Positions 29,965 through 39,888 of a stretch of DNA of 64,000 nt are shown piece by piece. The notes below the pieces were generated by a model that saw nothing but the letters and a program-made list of their open reading frames with translations, was not told where the DNA came from and searched no databases. The stretch's first letter is position 1. The number at the start of each line of letters is the position of its first letter. Made by a program: the position numbers and the translations under genes. This DNA is from Hyphomicrobium sp. (GTDB taxonomy: Bacteria; Pseudomonadota; Alphaproteobacteria; Rhizobiales; Hyphomicrobiaceae), in contig NZ_JAIETU010000002.1 of NCBI RefSeq assembly GCF_019744875.1, positions 1,116,001 through 1,180,000 of the forward strand. Direction: 5' to 3'.

Positions 29965-30063
29965 GCAGATGACGAGTTACGCGTAGCTATGAGTCCCATG
30001 TAATGTTGTGGTCTCGCGGCGGCTGGGCGGCCAATGCGGGATCGAAAAGCCGGGGTAAGCAGC

Positions 30064-30987
30064 ATGACGAGCAGAGCGCAGTCGTATCGCGAGATCTATT
30101 TCACGACCCATGACGGGCTTCGGCTCTGCGGGCGGCACTATCCGGCCGTGTTCGGCAGCAATGGCGCGGAGCGCACGCCGCTCCTGTGCCTCGCCGGGCT
30201 TTCCCGTAACGGGCGTGATTTCCACGTTCTTGCCGAGGCGCTGTCGCAGCGGTTCGACGGCGCGCGCGATGTCTTCACGCTCGACTACCGGGGGCGCGGG
30301 CAATCCGACTCCGACAAAAACTGGCGCAACTACGCCGTGCCGCTCGAAGCGGTGGACGTGCTCGACTTCATGATCGTCGCGGGGCTCGAGCGGCCGGCCA
30401 TCATCGGCACGTCGCGCGGGGGACTGATCGCGATGGTGCTGGCGGCGCTGCGGCCGCGCGCGGTGGGGCCTGTCGTGCTGAACGACATCGGCCCGGTCAT
30501 CGAGCAGAAGGGCCTCAGCCGCATTGCCGGATACGTCGGGCGCATTCCGTTGCCCGCATCGTGGACGGACGCCGGGGCGCTCGTCGAAGACATGTGCCGG
30601 CGCGCGTTCCCCAATGTCGGCAAGGACGAGTGGGTCGCTGTCGCGCGCCAGTGGTTCAACGAGCACAAGGGGCGCCCCGCTCCCGGCTACGATCCGGCGC
30701 TCGCGAACGCGATGTCGGTGCTGGACGGGCCGATCCCGCAGTTGTGGCCTCAGTTCGAAGGCTTGCGGCGGGTGCCGGTGCTGGTGATCCGCGGCGAGAA
30801 TTCCGACATCCTGTCAGAGGAAACGGTGGAGGCGATGCACCGGCTCCACCCGCAGCTTTCGTCGTATCTCGTTCCGGGCGAAGGGCATGCTCCGCTGCTG
30901 CGCGACGCGCAAAGCATCGAGGTGGTGGCGCAGTTCCTGGCGGCCAGCGAAGCATCGCACTGGCAGCCGCGGCTGGCTTACGGCTGA
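30064..30987 (+). CDS. alpha/beta hydrolase
   Basis: LDYRGRGQSD, nucleophile elbow GTSRGG, C-terminal GEGHAPLL. Confidence 0.88.
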   Translation: MTSRAQSYREIYFTTHDGLRLCGRHYPAVFGSNGAERTPLLCLAGLSRNGRDFHVLAEALSQRFDGARDVFTLDYRGRGQSDSDKNWRNYAVPLEAVDVLDFMIVAGLERPAIIGTSRGGLIAMVLAALRPRAVGPVVLNDIGPVIEQKGLSRIAGYVGRIPLPASWTDAGALVEDMCRRAFPNVGKDEWVAVARQWFNEHKGRPAPGYDPALANAMSVLDGPIPQLWPQFEGLRRVPVLVIRGENSDILSEETVEAMHRLHPQLSSYLVPGEGHAPLLRDAQSIEVVAQFLAASEASHWQPRLAYG

Positions 30988-31012
30988 GCCGGGACTGCCA
31001 GTTGAGCCTGCT

Positions 31013-32938
31013 CTAGCTGGGCAGCGCCTGCCGGCGCCGCGGCGTGAGCAGGCTTACAAAGATCAGCACGACGATCCCCACGGGCACGGCGAAGATGGCC
31101 GAGACCGCCCCGTCGATGCCGCGCCAGTTGGCAAGCCCAGGCCTTGTCGCCGTGCCGCGCGCCCAATCGTCGAGTGCGGTTCCGGCGGCGTCCTTGGCAT
31201 CTCCTTGCTCTGCCTCGCGCCAGACTTCGGTCAGGGCGTTGTATTCCTCGATCGCCGGTTCGCTGGCGTTCGAAAGGGCTGGCCACGTTTCGTAGAAGGC
31301 GGCCGGAAACGCCTTTGTCCCAGCCTCATAGTAAAGCGCGAGCCCGGCTCCGGCGACGATGGCGGCGGCTGCGCCGAATGCCGTGGCGCGCCGCCAGGAG
31401 AGGCCGATCGCGACCGCCGGAAAGAGGCCGGCCGCGGCCAGCGAGAGAGACCCGACAACGGCTGTCGTGAGCAGCTCTTTGTCGATCGTCGAGATGGCTG
31501 CGGCGATGGCCGAGACCGCGCTCGCGATCACCACAAGCGCGATCCTTCGCCAACTGGGCCCCTCGAGGCGTGCGACCACCGTGGCGCGGAGCGAAAGCAG
31601 GGTGCGCATCAGAGTCATCACCATCACCAGCACTGCCGAGCCGAGGCCGAGCAGGATCAGCGGCAGCACAACACGCGGCGCACCGGTCATTTCGGGCAAT
31701 GCGAGCAGTAGTCCGGCGGGCTCGATGGCGAGGGCCGCCTGCGAGAGCGTCAGATCCGCATTGCCCTGCGCCCGGGCGGCCGCCGGAATGACGACCGATT
31801 GGTAGAGATCCCAGGCTGACGCGCCCGGCTCCGTCGCCAGCGTTCGCGCGGCCCCGAACACGACCTCCCGCGTTTCAGGATCAAGGGCTGCCCATTGCGT
31901 CCTCGCCGCTTCGTTCAAAAGCAAACCGGAAACGGATGACGCGGTGTCGGCCCCGGTCCAAACAGCGAAGGCCGCACTCTCAAGCAGGTCGACGGAAGTG
32001 CCGTGAATGCGCGCGAGGCCGGCGTGCATCGGCGCCTCCAGCCACGGCGGAAGCTTCGAAAGCGGCGTGGCGCTTGTCAGCGCTCCGTAGATCTCGAGCT
32101 TGGCGTATGCGGCGAGCGCGGGCGCGGAGAGCAGAACCACCATCACGAGCAGCGCCGTCCACGCTCCGGCGAGGCGTGCGGCCGCGGGTTTGCGCGCCGA
32201 CGCGACGGAGGCGAGAAGCGGCGGAAAGACAGCGACGCCCAGCGCCAGCGTTATGATCAGCGCGACCATATCGAGCGGGGTCATTTTCAGAAACGCTGAA
32301 ACATGGCCGCTGAACGTGTCGAAGTCGACGAGGCCCGCGCCCAGGAGCTTTTCTTCCAGCGTGGCGATCTCGGAGAACGTGCGGCCGTAGTCGGTCAGGG
32401 GGAAGCCTGCGCCGTGGGCCTTGTAAGCCAGCAGCGCGAGCGGGATGAGCAGGCTTGCGGAAAGGAGAACGAATGCGATCGCCGCAACGGCGCGAAAAAG
32501 ACGGTCTCCGAGCAGCAGCGCGCCGAGCACTCCCAGCGCCAGCATCGCGACAATGGCGCTGGAGCCCGGGACTTCCAAAGCGTTTGCCATCGCGTCCACG
32601 AGCGCGAATTCCGCGACAAGAAGCGAGAGAACCACCAGAACGACAACAGCGGCGGCGAGACGCGCGACCGTAACGCCGAACCTCATGGCAAGCGCTTCGG
32701 TGGCGCTCGCAGCGCCGCTCGCGGCCAGCTTGGGCGCCACCCAGACGCCCCCCAGCACGATGCCGGCGAGGAGGCCGATGCAATAGGCGAGATGATCGAA
32801 ACCGGCGACGTAGATCAATCCGGGCAGGGCTGCGATCAGCGCGACGGGCATGGCCTGCGCGGCCGCCGCGAGGCCGGACACCAAGGGAAACGCTACGGGA
32901 GGCGCGGCGGATGTTTGCGTCACGGATGCTTGCGTCAC
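31013..32938 (-). CDS. sodium:solute symporter family protein (large subunit)
   Basis: GTG start overlapping upstream stop (GTGA); many TM helices; region YVAGFDHLAYCIGLLAGIVLGGVWVAPKL. Confidence 0.75.
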   Translation of the reverse strand: MTQASVTQTSAAPPVAFPLVSGLAAAAQAMPVALIAALPGLIYVAGFDHLAYCIGLLAGIVLGGVWVAPKLAASGAASATEALAMRFGVTVARLAAAVVVLVVLSLLVAEFALVDAMANALEVPGSSAIVAMLALGVLGALLLGDRLFRAVAAIAFVLLSASLLIPLALLAYKAHGAGFPLTDYGRTFSEIATLEEKLLGAGLVDFDTFSGHVSAFLKMTPLDMVALIITLALGVAVFPPLLASVASARKPAAARLAGAWTALLVMVVLLSAPALAAYAKLEIYGALTSATPLSKLPPWLEAPMHAGLARIHGTSVDLLESAAFAVWTGADTASSVSGLLLNEAARTQWAALDPETREVVFGAARTLATEPGASAWDLYQSVVIPAAARAQGNADLTLSQAALAIEPAGLLLALPEMTGAPRVVLPLILLGLGSAVLVMVMTLMRTLLSLRATVVARLEGPSWRRIALVVIASAVSAIAAAISTIDKELLTTAVVGSLSLAAAGLFPAVAIGLSWRRATAFGAAAAIVAGAGLALYYEAGTKAFPAAFYETWPALSNASEPAIEEYNALTEVWREAEQGDAKDAAGTALDDWARGTATRPGLANWRGIDGAVSAIFAVPVGIVVLIFVSLLTPRRRQALPS

Positions 32939-33360
32939 GGGCCCGGCTCCTCGGCGTCGATGCGGTTCTGGCGACCGGCCCACACGAAGGCCAGCACGAC
33001 CAAGCCGATCAGCACGCCCTGTGCCGCGAGATAGTAGCCGAGCGGGAAGCCCTCGATCCGCACCAGGTTCAAGAGGTCCGCCGCGAGCGGCAAGCCGATG
33101 GCGAGACCCACTGCCACGATCAGTGCCGTGGCCGTTAACCGGCCGGACCGTAAACCATGTCGGTGTGCCGTGCCGCGCTTGAGCGCGCGGCGCGTGAGGC
33201 CGGCTGCGCACAGCAAGGCTCCCAGCGCCGCTACCAGCGCCACGCCGCCGTACCCCAGCAGGGGCAGAAGATCGACGATGCCGAGGGCGGCCGAGGCCGT
33301 GCCCATGGCAACCACAATGGCGCCCGCGATCAGCAGCGCGCCCAATCCGAGTTCAATCAC
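32935..33360 (-). CDS. putative symporter small subunit; C-terminal half DUF4212-like
   Basis: FPLGYYLAAQGVLIGLVVLAFVWAGRQNRIDAEE resembles DUF4212; extra N-terminal TM segments. Confidence 0.6.
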   Translation of the reverse strand: MIELGLGALLIAGAIVVAMGTASAALGIVDLLPLLGYGGVALVAALGALLCAAGLTRRALKRGTAHRHGLRSGRLTATALIVAVGLAIGLPLAADLLNLVRIEGFPLGYYLAAQGVLIGLVVLAFVWAGRQNRIDAEEPGP

Positions 33361-33783
33361 CCACCTACTCCCTCGCCTCGTCCGGCCCCACTATCGACGC
33401 CGTCCGCGCCATTCCGCAATCCCTTCCTGCGGCCTCGAATGGACCCAAAGCTCTCTGCTTTCAGGCCAATTTGAGACCGAGGGCGCAGGCGTCGGTCCGG
33501 CGCGCTGGCGTCAGGCGTCGCGTTCGCGCCCGAGCGGTCGCTCACACCGGCTGCATTCATGTTTCCTCTCATGAATTTATGAGTTTATGAGCTGGCGCGA
33601 CTGGAACTTTGCCAGTATTAGCGGTGTGCGCCGCTGCGGCTTTCGATAGCGCCGTCCGTTTCGCAAAGCTGTCTCGCCGCACTGCCTTATTTCGATTTGA
33701 GATCTCCGAAAGCGGTCAGGATCCGGACCCGCCTTTGTCCCTTCTGCGGACCGGAGACTTCGCCTAGCCGCCAGGGTAGCCCG

Positions 33784-34833
33784 ATGACGCCGATCACCGA
33801 CAGAAAGATACGCTTCGCCCTCGCAGGGTGTGGGCGCATCTCGCACAATCACATCGGCGCCATCAAAGCCCATGCCGACCGCTGCGAGCTCGTCGCCGTC
33901 TGCGATCCCGCCGCACCCGCCCTTCGTGCCGCCGCAGAGCAGACACAGGCCACGCCCTACAGCGACTATGCGCAGATGCTCGCCAGCGCGAACGCGGACT
34001 GCGTCGTCATCACCACGCCGAGCGGGTTGCACCCGCAGCAAGCCATCCAGGCCGCACAAGCGGGCTTCCACGTCGTGACCGAAAAGCCCATGGCGACGCG
34101 CTGGAAAGACGGCCTCGCCATGGTCGATGCGTGCGACGCGGCGGGCGTGCACCTGTTCGTCGTCAAGCAGAACCGCCACAACGCCACGCTGAAGCTTCTC
34201 AAGCGGGCCATCGAACAGCGCCGGTTCGGGCGCATCTACTCCGTGTCGGTCAACGTGTTCTGGTCGCGGCCGCAGGAATACTACGACAGCGCCAAATGGC
34301 GCGGCACGTGGGAGTTCGACGGCGGCGCCTTCATGAACCAGGCAAGCCACTACATCGACCTGCTCGAATGGCTGATCGGCCCCGTGGAAAGCGTGGCGGC
34401 GTTCACGGGAACGCTGGCGCGCGACATCGAGGTCGAAGACACCGGCGTTGCGGCGCTGCGCTGGCGGAGCGGTGCCGTCGGCACGCTCAACGTGACGATG
34501 CTGACCTATCCGAAAAATCTCGAGGGCAGCATCACGATCCTCGGCGAGACCGGCACGGTTCGCATCGGCGGGCGGGCCGCCAACGAAATCCAGCATTGGG
34601 AGTTCGCCGACAAGGCCCCCGAGGACGACAGCATTACCCAGGCCAGCTACGAGACGACGAGCGTGTACGGCCACGGGCATCCGCTCTACTACAACAACGT
34701 CATCAACTGCCTGCGCGGCGAGGCCGAGCCCGAGACGGATGGGCGCGAAGGGCTCAAGTCGCTCGAGCTTCTGATCGCGATGTATCTTTCCGCGCGGGAT
34801 GGGCGGCGCGTGTCTCTGCCTCTGGAGTATTGA
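33784..34833 (+). CDS. Gfo/Idh/MocA oxidoreductase, WlbA/WbpB-like UDP-N-acetyl-2-amino-2-deoxyglucuronate dehydrogenase
   Basis: [55 protein letters not shown]; adjacent to WbpD- and WbpE-like genes. Confidence 0.85.
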   Translation: MTPITDRKIRFALAGCGRISHNHIGAIKAHADRCELVAVCDPAAPALRAAAEQTQATPYSDYAQMLASANADCVVITTPSGLHPQQAIQAAQAGFHVVTEKPMATRWKDGLAMVDACDAAGVHLFVVKQNRHNATLKLLKRAIEQRRFGRIYSVSVNVFWSRPQEYYDSAKWRGTWEFDGGAFMNQASHYIDLLEWLIGPVESVAAFTGTLARDIEVEDTGVAALRWRSGAVGTLNVTMLTYPKNLEGSITILGETGTVRIGGRAANEIQHWEFADKAPEDDSITQASYETTSVYGHGHPLYYNNVINCLRGEAEPETDGREGLKSLELLIAMYLSARDGRRVSLPLEY

Positions 34834-34838
34834 GCCCC

Positions 34839-35423
34839 GTGTCCTTTTCCGTGCATCCGACCGCGATCGTGGACGACGGCGCTCAAATCGGCGACGGCAC
34901 GCGGATCTGGCACTGGGTGCACGTCTCGGGCGGCGCCGTCATCGGCCGCGAATGCTCGCTCGGCCAGAACGTGTTCGTCGGCAACCGCGTGACGATCGGC
35001 AACAACGTCAAGATCCAGAACAACGTGTCGGTCTACGACAACGTCACGATCGAGGACGACGTGTTCTGCGGGCCGAGCATGGTGTTCACGAACGTCTACA
35101 ATCCGCGCTCCCACGTGTCGCGCAAGAGCGAGTACCGAGACACCCGCGTCAGGCGCGGGGCAACTCTCGGCGCGAACTCGACGATCGTATGCGGCGTCAC
35201 GATCGGTGCTTACGCATTCGTCGGCGCCGGGTCCGTGATCAACCGCGACGTTCCCGACTATGCGCTGATGGTCGGGGTGCCGGGCGAGCGCATCGGCTGG
35301 ATGAGCGAGCACGGCGAGCGGCTGGACCTGCCCGCTTCGGGCGACGGGGAGGAGGCTGCGTGTCCGGCGACGGGGCGCCGATATATTCTCCGCAACGACA
35401 TCTGCCAACCGGCGCCCGACTGA
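34839..35423 (+). CDS. acyltransferase with left-handed beta-helix, WbpD/WlbB-like
   Basis: GTG start; [83 protein letters not shown]. Confidence 0.87.
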   Translation: MSFSVHPTAIVDDGAQIGDGTRIWHWVHVSGGAVIGRECSLGQNVFVGNRVTIGNNVKIQNNVSVYDNVTIEDDVFCGPSMVFTNVYNPRSHVSRKSEYRDTRVRRGATLGANSTIVCGVTIGAYAFVGAGSVINRDVPDYALMVGVPGERIGWMSEHGERLDLPASGDGEEAACPATGRRYILRNDICQPAPD

Positions 35424-35518
35424 ACGATCCAGCAAAAGCCGATTGTTTCTTCATCCAATTTCTCGATCACACTATTTCCAAATCACATCGGTCCAGCCCT
35501 TCCGCAGCAACGAGCGCC

Positions 35519-36688
35519 ATGCAGTTCATCGATCTCAAGACCCAGCAAGCCGCCATCAAGCCCGAGATCGACCGGCGCATTGCAGACGTTCTCGCCCACG
35601 GCCAGTACATCATGGGGCCGGAAATCGTGGAGCTCGAAGCTGCACTGTCGGCGTTCGTGGGCACCAGGCATTGCGTCACGATGGCGAGCGGTACCGAGGC
35701 GCTGCTGATTGCCTTGATGGCACTCGGCGTCGGGCCCGGCGACGAGGTGATCACGACGCCGTTCACGTTCGTGGCCACGGCCGAGGTGATCGCCCTGCTC
35801 GGCGCAACACCCGTGTTCGCGGACATCGAGCCGGACACCCTGAACATCGATGCCGCTCTGATCGAGGCGCTGATCACGCCGCGCACGAAGGCGATCATGC
35901 CTGTGAGCCTCTACGGCCAAGTGGCGGATCTCGACGCGATCAACGCTGTCGCCGCGCGCCATGGCAATATTCCCGTCATCGAGGACGCAGCGCAGAGCTT
36001 CGGGGCAACGCTCGACGGGCGGCAGAGCTGCGGGCTGAGCACGATCGGTTGCACGAGCTTCTTTCCCTCGAAACCGCTCGGCTGCTACGGCGACGGCGGC
36101 GCGTTCTTCACGAACGACGACGCGCTGGCGCAGGCGGCGCGCGAGATCCGCATCCACGGCCAGAGCAAGCGCTACGTGCATACGCGCATCGGCGTGGGCG
36201 GGCGCATGGATACGCTGCAGTGTGCCATCGTGCTCGCGAAGCTGACGCGTTTTTCGTGGGAAGTATCGCGCCGCGAGGCCATTGGGGCCCGCTACACGCG
36301 CGAAATCCTTGCCCATGTCCCGGGCGCGCTTCCGCTGACGGCCGGTGATTGGCGCGAGCCGGCCCGCGCAGTGCGGAGCCTTGCCGTCAAGCCCGGGCGG
36401 ACAAGCGTGCACGCCCAGTACACGATCGCCGTGCCGGATCGCGAGCGGGTGCAGGCAGCGCTCCAGGGTGCGGGAATTCCGACCGCCGTGCACTATCCGC
36501 TCCCTCTCAACAAGCAACCGGCCTACCGCGACCTCTGCGCGGACCGGGAGACGCCCGTTTCCGACTGGGCGGCGCGCCACGTCCTGAGCCTGCCGATGGG
36601 CCCGGACCTCAGCGACTCTGATATGGATCGCGTGGTTGACGCCCTCTGCGGCGCGATGGGCGGGATCCGCAAGAGCGGCACTACGTAG
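35519..36688 (+). CDS. DegT/DnrJ/EryC1/StrS aminotransferase, WbpE/WlbC-like
   Basis: MQFIDLKTQQAAIKPEIDRRIADVLAHGQYIMGPEI, EDAAQSFGA, TSFFPSKPLGCYGDGGAFFTN. Confidence 0.9.
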   Translation: MQFIDLKTQQAAIKPEIDRRIADVLAHGQYIMGPEIVELEAALSAFVGTRHCVTMASGTEALLIALMALGVGPGDEVITTPFTFVATAEVIALLGATPVFADIEPDTLNIDAALIEALITPRTKAIMPVSLYGQVADLDAINAVAARHGNIPVIEDAAQSFGATLDGRQSCGLSTIGCTSFFPSKPLGCYGDGGAFFTNDDALAQAAREIRIHGQSKRYVHTRIGVGGRMDTLQCAIVLAKLTRFSWEVSRREAIGARYTREILAHVPGALPLTAGDWREPARAVRSLAVKPGRTSVHAQYTIAVPDRERVQAALQGAGIPTAVHYPLPLNKQPAYRDLCADRETPVSDWAARHVLSLPMGPDLSDSDMDRVVDALCGAMGGIRKSGTT

Positions 36689-36777
36689 CGGGCAAAAACT
36701 GTGCAGATTCCCCGTGCTTTACCGTTTCTCTAAACTGCTATAACCATCACGGCACCCATCGGAAATCGCAACCTCTG

Positions 36778-38190
36778 GTGAATAGATTAATGGCGCAAGT
36801 TTCCGAACCGACCGATGAAGTTTCGATTGCCGATATTCTTTCACGGATTTGGCGCGGTCGGGGATGGATTTTCTTTTGCGCCGCGATAGCCACGGCAATT
36901 GCGGCCATTTACATCACGGCATCGGCGGTCCGAGTAAACCGCCCGGTCGTGTATTTCATCGACCTCAACGGTATCACGAACGAGCGCTATCCGGGCGGAG
37001 CGAGATTCTCGCCGCAGAACATCGTGGCACCGGAAGTTCTCTCGGAGGTGCGCCGGCGCTTCCAGATCGATCCCAAGATCAAGATGCGCGCGGCCTTCAC
37101 GGCCGCATACGGATCGCCGATCATCGCGGGAATGCAGCGGTACTACCAGCGCCGGCTCGAGGCGCGCAATCTGACGCAGACCGACCTCACCGCGATCAAC
37201 ACCGAATACCAGAACGAGCTGCGCGCGGCGATCCAGTCGTCGGTTCAGATCGATATCAACCACTCCCTGATGGGTCTCGACACGGCTGCCGGCATGGCCA
37301 TTGCGCGCGCGCTGCCAGAGATCTGGACGGAGGTCTATTCGACGCGCTTCAACATCTTCGCCAATGACGGCGTCACGCCGGTCTCTATCCCGCCGGCGGA
37401 TGAGAAAATGGGCTCGGTCGCGAGCGTCCTCGTTGTCGATGCGGCGCTGGACACCATGCGAAAGGGCCTGAAGGCGCTCGCCGAAGACAACCGCTTCTCG
37501 GGGCTGATGAGCGAACAGGGTGTCTCGGTCGCGACCCTGGCCGAGCGTCTCAGCACGTTCGACAGCATTTACTTCGGCACCATCAAAGCCGTCGCGTTCC
37601 AGGCCAAGGATGGCGTGGGCATCGCGTACACAACCGTGACCCGCCAGAGGCTCGCCGAGCTGATGCGGAACGTTGCGCAGTACGACGCGGCCCTCGACAA
37701 GTTGCTGAGGCCGCGCCAGTCGGTGCCTTCCACCGAGGGCGCGGGCGCGTTCTCCAAGGATGCGCTGCAGCTCGGTGAATCTGGCATTGCGGAAATTCTG
37801 CAACTGGCGGAACGCGCCTCGTCCAACGAGTTCATTCACGAGACCCTAAAAAAGCGCCAGGACACGGCTTTCGAAGCCTCGGCGCTGCAAAAGGAACTCG
37901 ACATCGTCACGAGCGAACAAGCGATCGCCGATCTCGGCATCCCGCGCGAGCAGGCAACCACAGCGCTGAAGGAGTTGGTGAAGCAGTACGACGACCTCCT
38001 GGCGCGCGCCGACGCAAGCCTGCGCACGCAATTCAGGTCGCTCTACACCCCGAGCGCGGGGCCGTTCGTTCCCGGATCTTTCCTGCCGGGTTATGCCGTT
38101 CCCGCTCTCTTCGCCGCGGGGGCGACCGGAGGCCTGCTCGGCGTCCTCTTCGCGTTGTTTGCGAGACGGCGCGGCAGCAGCGCAGCCTGA
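36778..38190 (+). CDS. Wzz-like polysaccharide chain-length / tyrosine-kinase-adaptor-type membrane protein
   Basis: N- and C-terminal TM helices flanking a long periplasmic region; GTG or internal ATG (36790) start; next to nucleotide-sugar genes. Confidence 0.65.
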   Translation: MNRLMAQVSEPTDEVSIADILSRIWRGRGWIFFCAAIATAIAAIYITASAVRVNRPVVYFIDLNGITNERYPGGARFSPQNIVAPEVLSEVRRRFQIDPKIKMRAAFTAAYGSPIIAGMQRYYQRRLEARNLTQTDLTAINTEYQNELRAAIQSSVQIDINHSLMGLDTAAGMAIARALPEIWTEVYSTRFNIFANDGVTPVSIPPADEKMGSVASVLVVDAALDTMRKGLKALAEDNRFSGLMSEQGVSVATLAERLSTFDSIYFGTIKAVAFQAKDGVGIAYTTVTRQRLAELMRNVAQYDAALDKLLRPRQSVPSTEGAGAFSKDALQLGESGIAEILQLAERASSNEFIHETLKKRQDTAFEASALQKELDIVTSEQAIADLGIPREQATTALKELVKQYDDLLARADASLRTQFRSLYTPSAGPFVPGSFLPGYAVPALFAAGATGGLLGVLFALFARRRGSSAA

Positions 38191-38284
38191 GGGATACGAA
38201 GTCTGACGTGACGCGAAGACTGCGCAGGCGCGGCCTCGCGATCCTCTGGGGCGAGACCACGCCTCGCGGGAAAGCCCTTGAAAG

Positions 38285-39583
38285 CTACGCTTTGACGACG
38301 TTCTCGTAGACGTCCCGGTACTTGCCGCGCGTGTCGATGACGAGGCGCGCGCTCTTCTGGATCATGTCGTAGTCGAAGTCGGAGTGATCGGTCAGGAGCA
38401 CGACGCAGTCGTACGAGGCGATCTGCTTGGGATCGAGCGGCACCGACTTTAGGTCGAAGCGATGCTCACGCATCTTGGGGAACACGGGCACGTTCGGGTC
38501 GGCATACTCGACGATGGCGCCGCGACTGCGCAGGATTTCCATCACCATCACGGAGGGCGACTCGCGCATGTCGTCGACGTCGCGCTTGTAGGCGATGCCG
38601 AGAGCCAGGATTCGGCTGGCCTTGAGCGACTTCTCGCGATCGTTCAGAGCGTCGGCGATCTTGGTCACCACCCACTCCGGCATGGCGCGATTGATTTCAC
38701 CGGCGAGCTCGATGAAGTGCGTGCTCAGTCCGTACTCGCGCGCCTTCCAGGTCAGGTAGAAGGGATCGATCGGGATGCAATGTCCGCCGAGGCCGGGGCC
38801 GGGATAATACGCGGTAAAGCCGAAGGGCTTGGTCGCGGCGGCATCGATGACCTCGAAAATGTCGATACCCATCCGGTCGGCAATCACCTTCATCTCGTTG
38901 ACGAGGCCGATGTTGACCGATCGGTGGATGTTCTCCAGGAGCTTGGTGAGTTCTGCGACCTGCGTCGAGGATACGGGGACGACCCGATCGACCGCGGCGC
39001 CGTAAAGAAGCTCGCCAAGCTCGCGGCAAACGGGGGTCGTGCCGCCGACGATCTTCGGAATGGAGCGCGTCGAGAAGTTGGGATTGCCGGGATCCTCGCG
39101 CTCGGGCGAGAAAATCAGGAAGTAGTCCTCGCCGATGTTGAAACCGCGGCTGACAATATAGGGCTGAAGCACCTCGGCGGTCGTGCCCGGATACGTGGTG
39201 CTCTCGAGCGAGAGGATCTGCCCCTTGCGAAGGTGCGGCGTGATCGTATCCATCGTGCCGGTGATGAACGACAGGTCGGGCTCGCGATGCTTGCTGAGCG
39301 GCGTCGGCACGCAGATGACGATCGCGTCAACATCGGCGATCCTGGAGAAGTCGGCCGTCGCCTCGAAACCGTTGCCCACCATAGCGGAAATGTCGGCGCC
39401 GGTGATGTGCTTGATCGGGCTCTTGCCGGCATTCAATGCAGCGACGCGATCGTGATCGATATCGAAGCCCAGAATTGGAAAGCCCACTTCGCTGAACCGC
39501 AGCGCCAGCGGGATGCCGACGTATCCCAAACCGAGAATGCCGATGACAGCCTTCTTGGCGGCTAGCTTCTCGCGAAGTTGCAT
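38285..39583 (-). CDS. nucleotide-sugar dehydrogenase, WbpA-like UDP-N-acetylglucosamine 6-dehydrogenase
   Basis: [64 protein letters not shown]. Confidence 0.92.
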   Translation of the reverse strand: MQLREKLAAKKAVIGILGLGYVGIPLALRFSEVGFPILGFDIDHDRVAALNAGKSPIKHITGADISAMVGNGFEATADFSRIADVDAIVICVPTPLSKHREPDLSFITGTMDTITPHLRKGQILSLESTTYPGTTAEVLQPYIVSRGFNIGEDYFLIFSPEREDPGNPNFSTRSIPKIVGGTTPVCRELGELLYGAAVDRVVPVSSTQVAELTKLLENIHRSVNIGLVNEMKVIADRMGIDIFEVIDAAATKPFGFTAYYPGPGLGGHCIPIDPFYLTWKAREYGLSTHFIELAGEINRAMPEWVVTKIADALNDREKSLKASRILALGIAYKRDVDDMRESPSVMVMEILRSRGAIVEYADPNVPVFPKMREHRFDLKSVPLDPKQIASYDCVVLLTDHSDFDYDMIQKSARLVIDTRGKYRDVYENVVKA

Positions 39584-39888
39584 CTGGTGCGTCCTGATCA
39601 GGTGGGAGACGAATGCGGTGCGGCTATATTTGCATTTCTGACTTTTCCGCAACCGAAAACTTGGCGGGCGAAAGCCGCGGAAAATCGTAAATGCGACGCG
39701 ATCGCCCCCGCTCCAGGCGGCCGCCCGTGCCCACCATTAGACCGTAAGGGCCGCCATGGAAATAGCCGCGAAATTGTCACGAGGCGGCCGGCAAACCCGA
39801 CAGAATGACGCAGCCGGAAAGCCGGCGCTTTGGGGCACCGATTTGGTGGGCAATGCCGGAGATTTCGCGCCGTCGAAACCGGGCCGGA

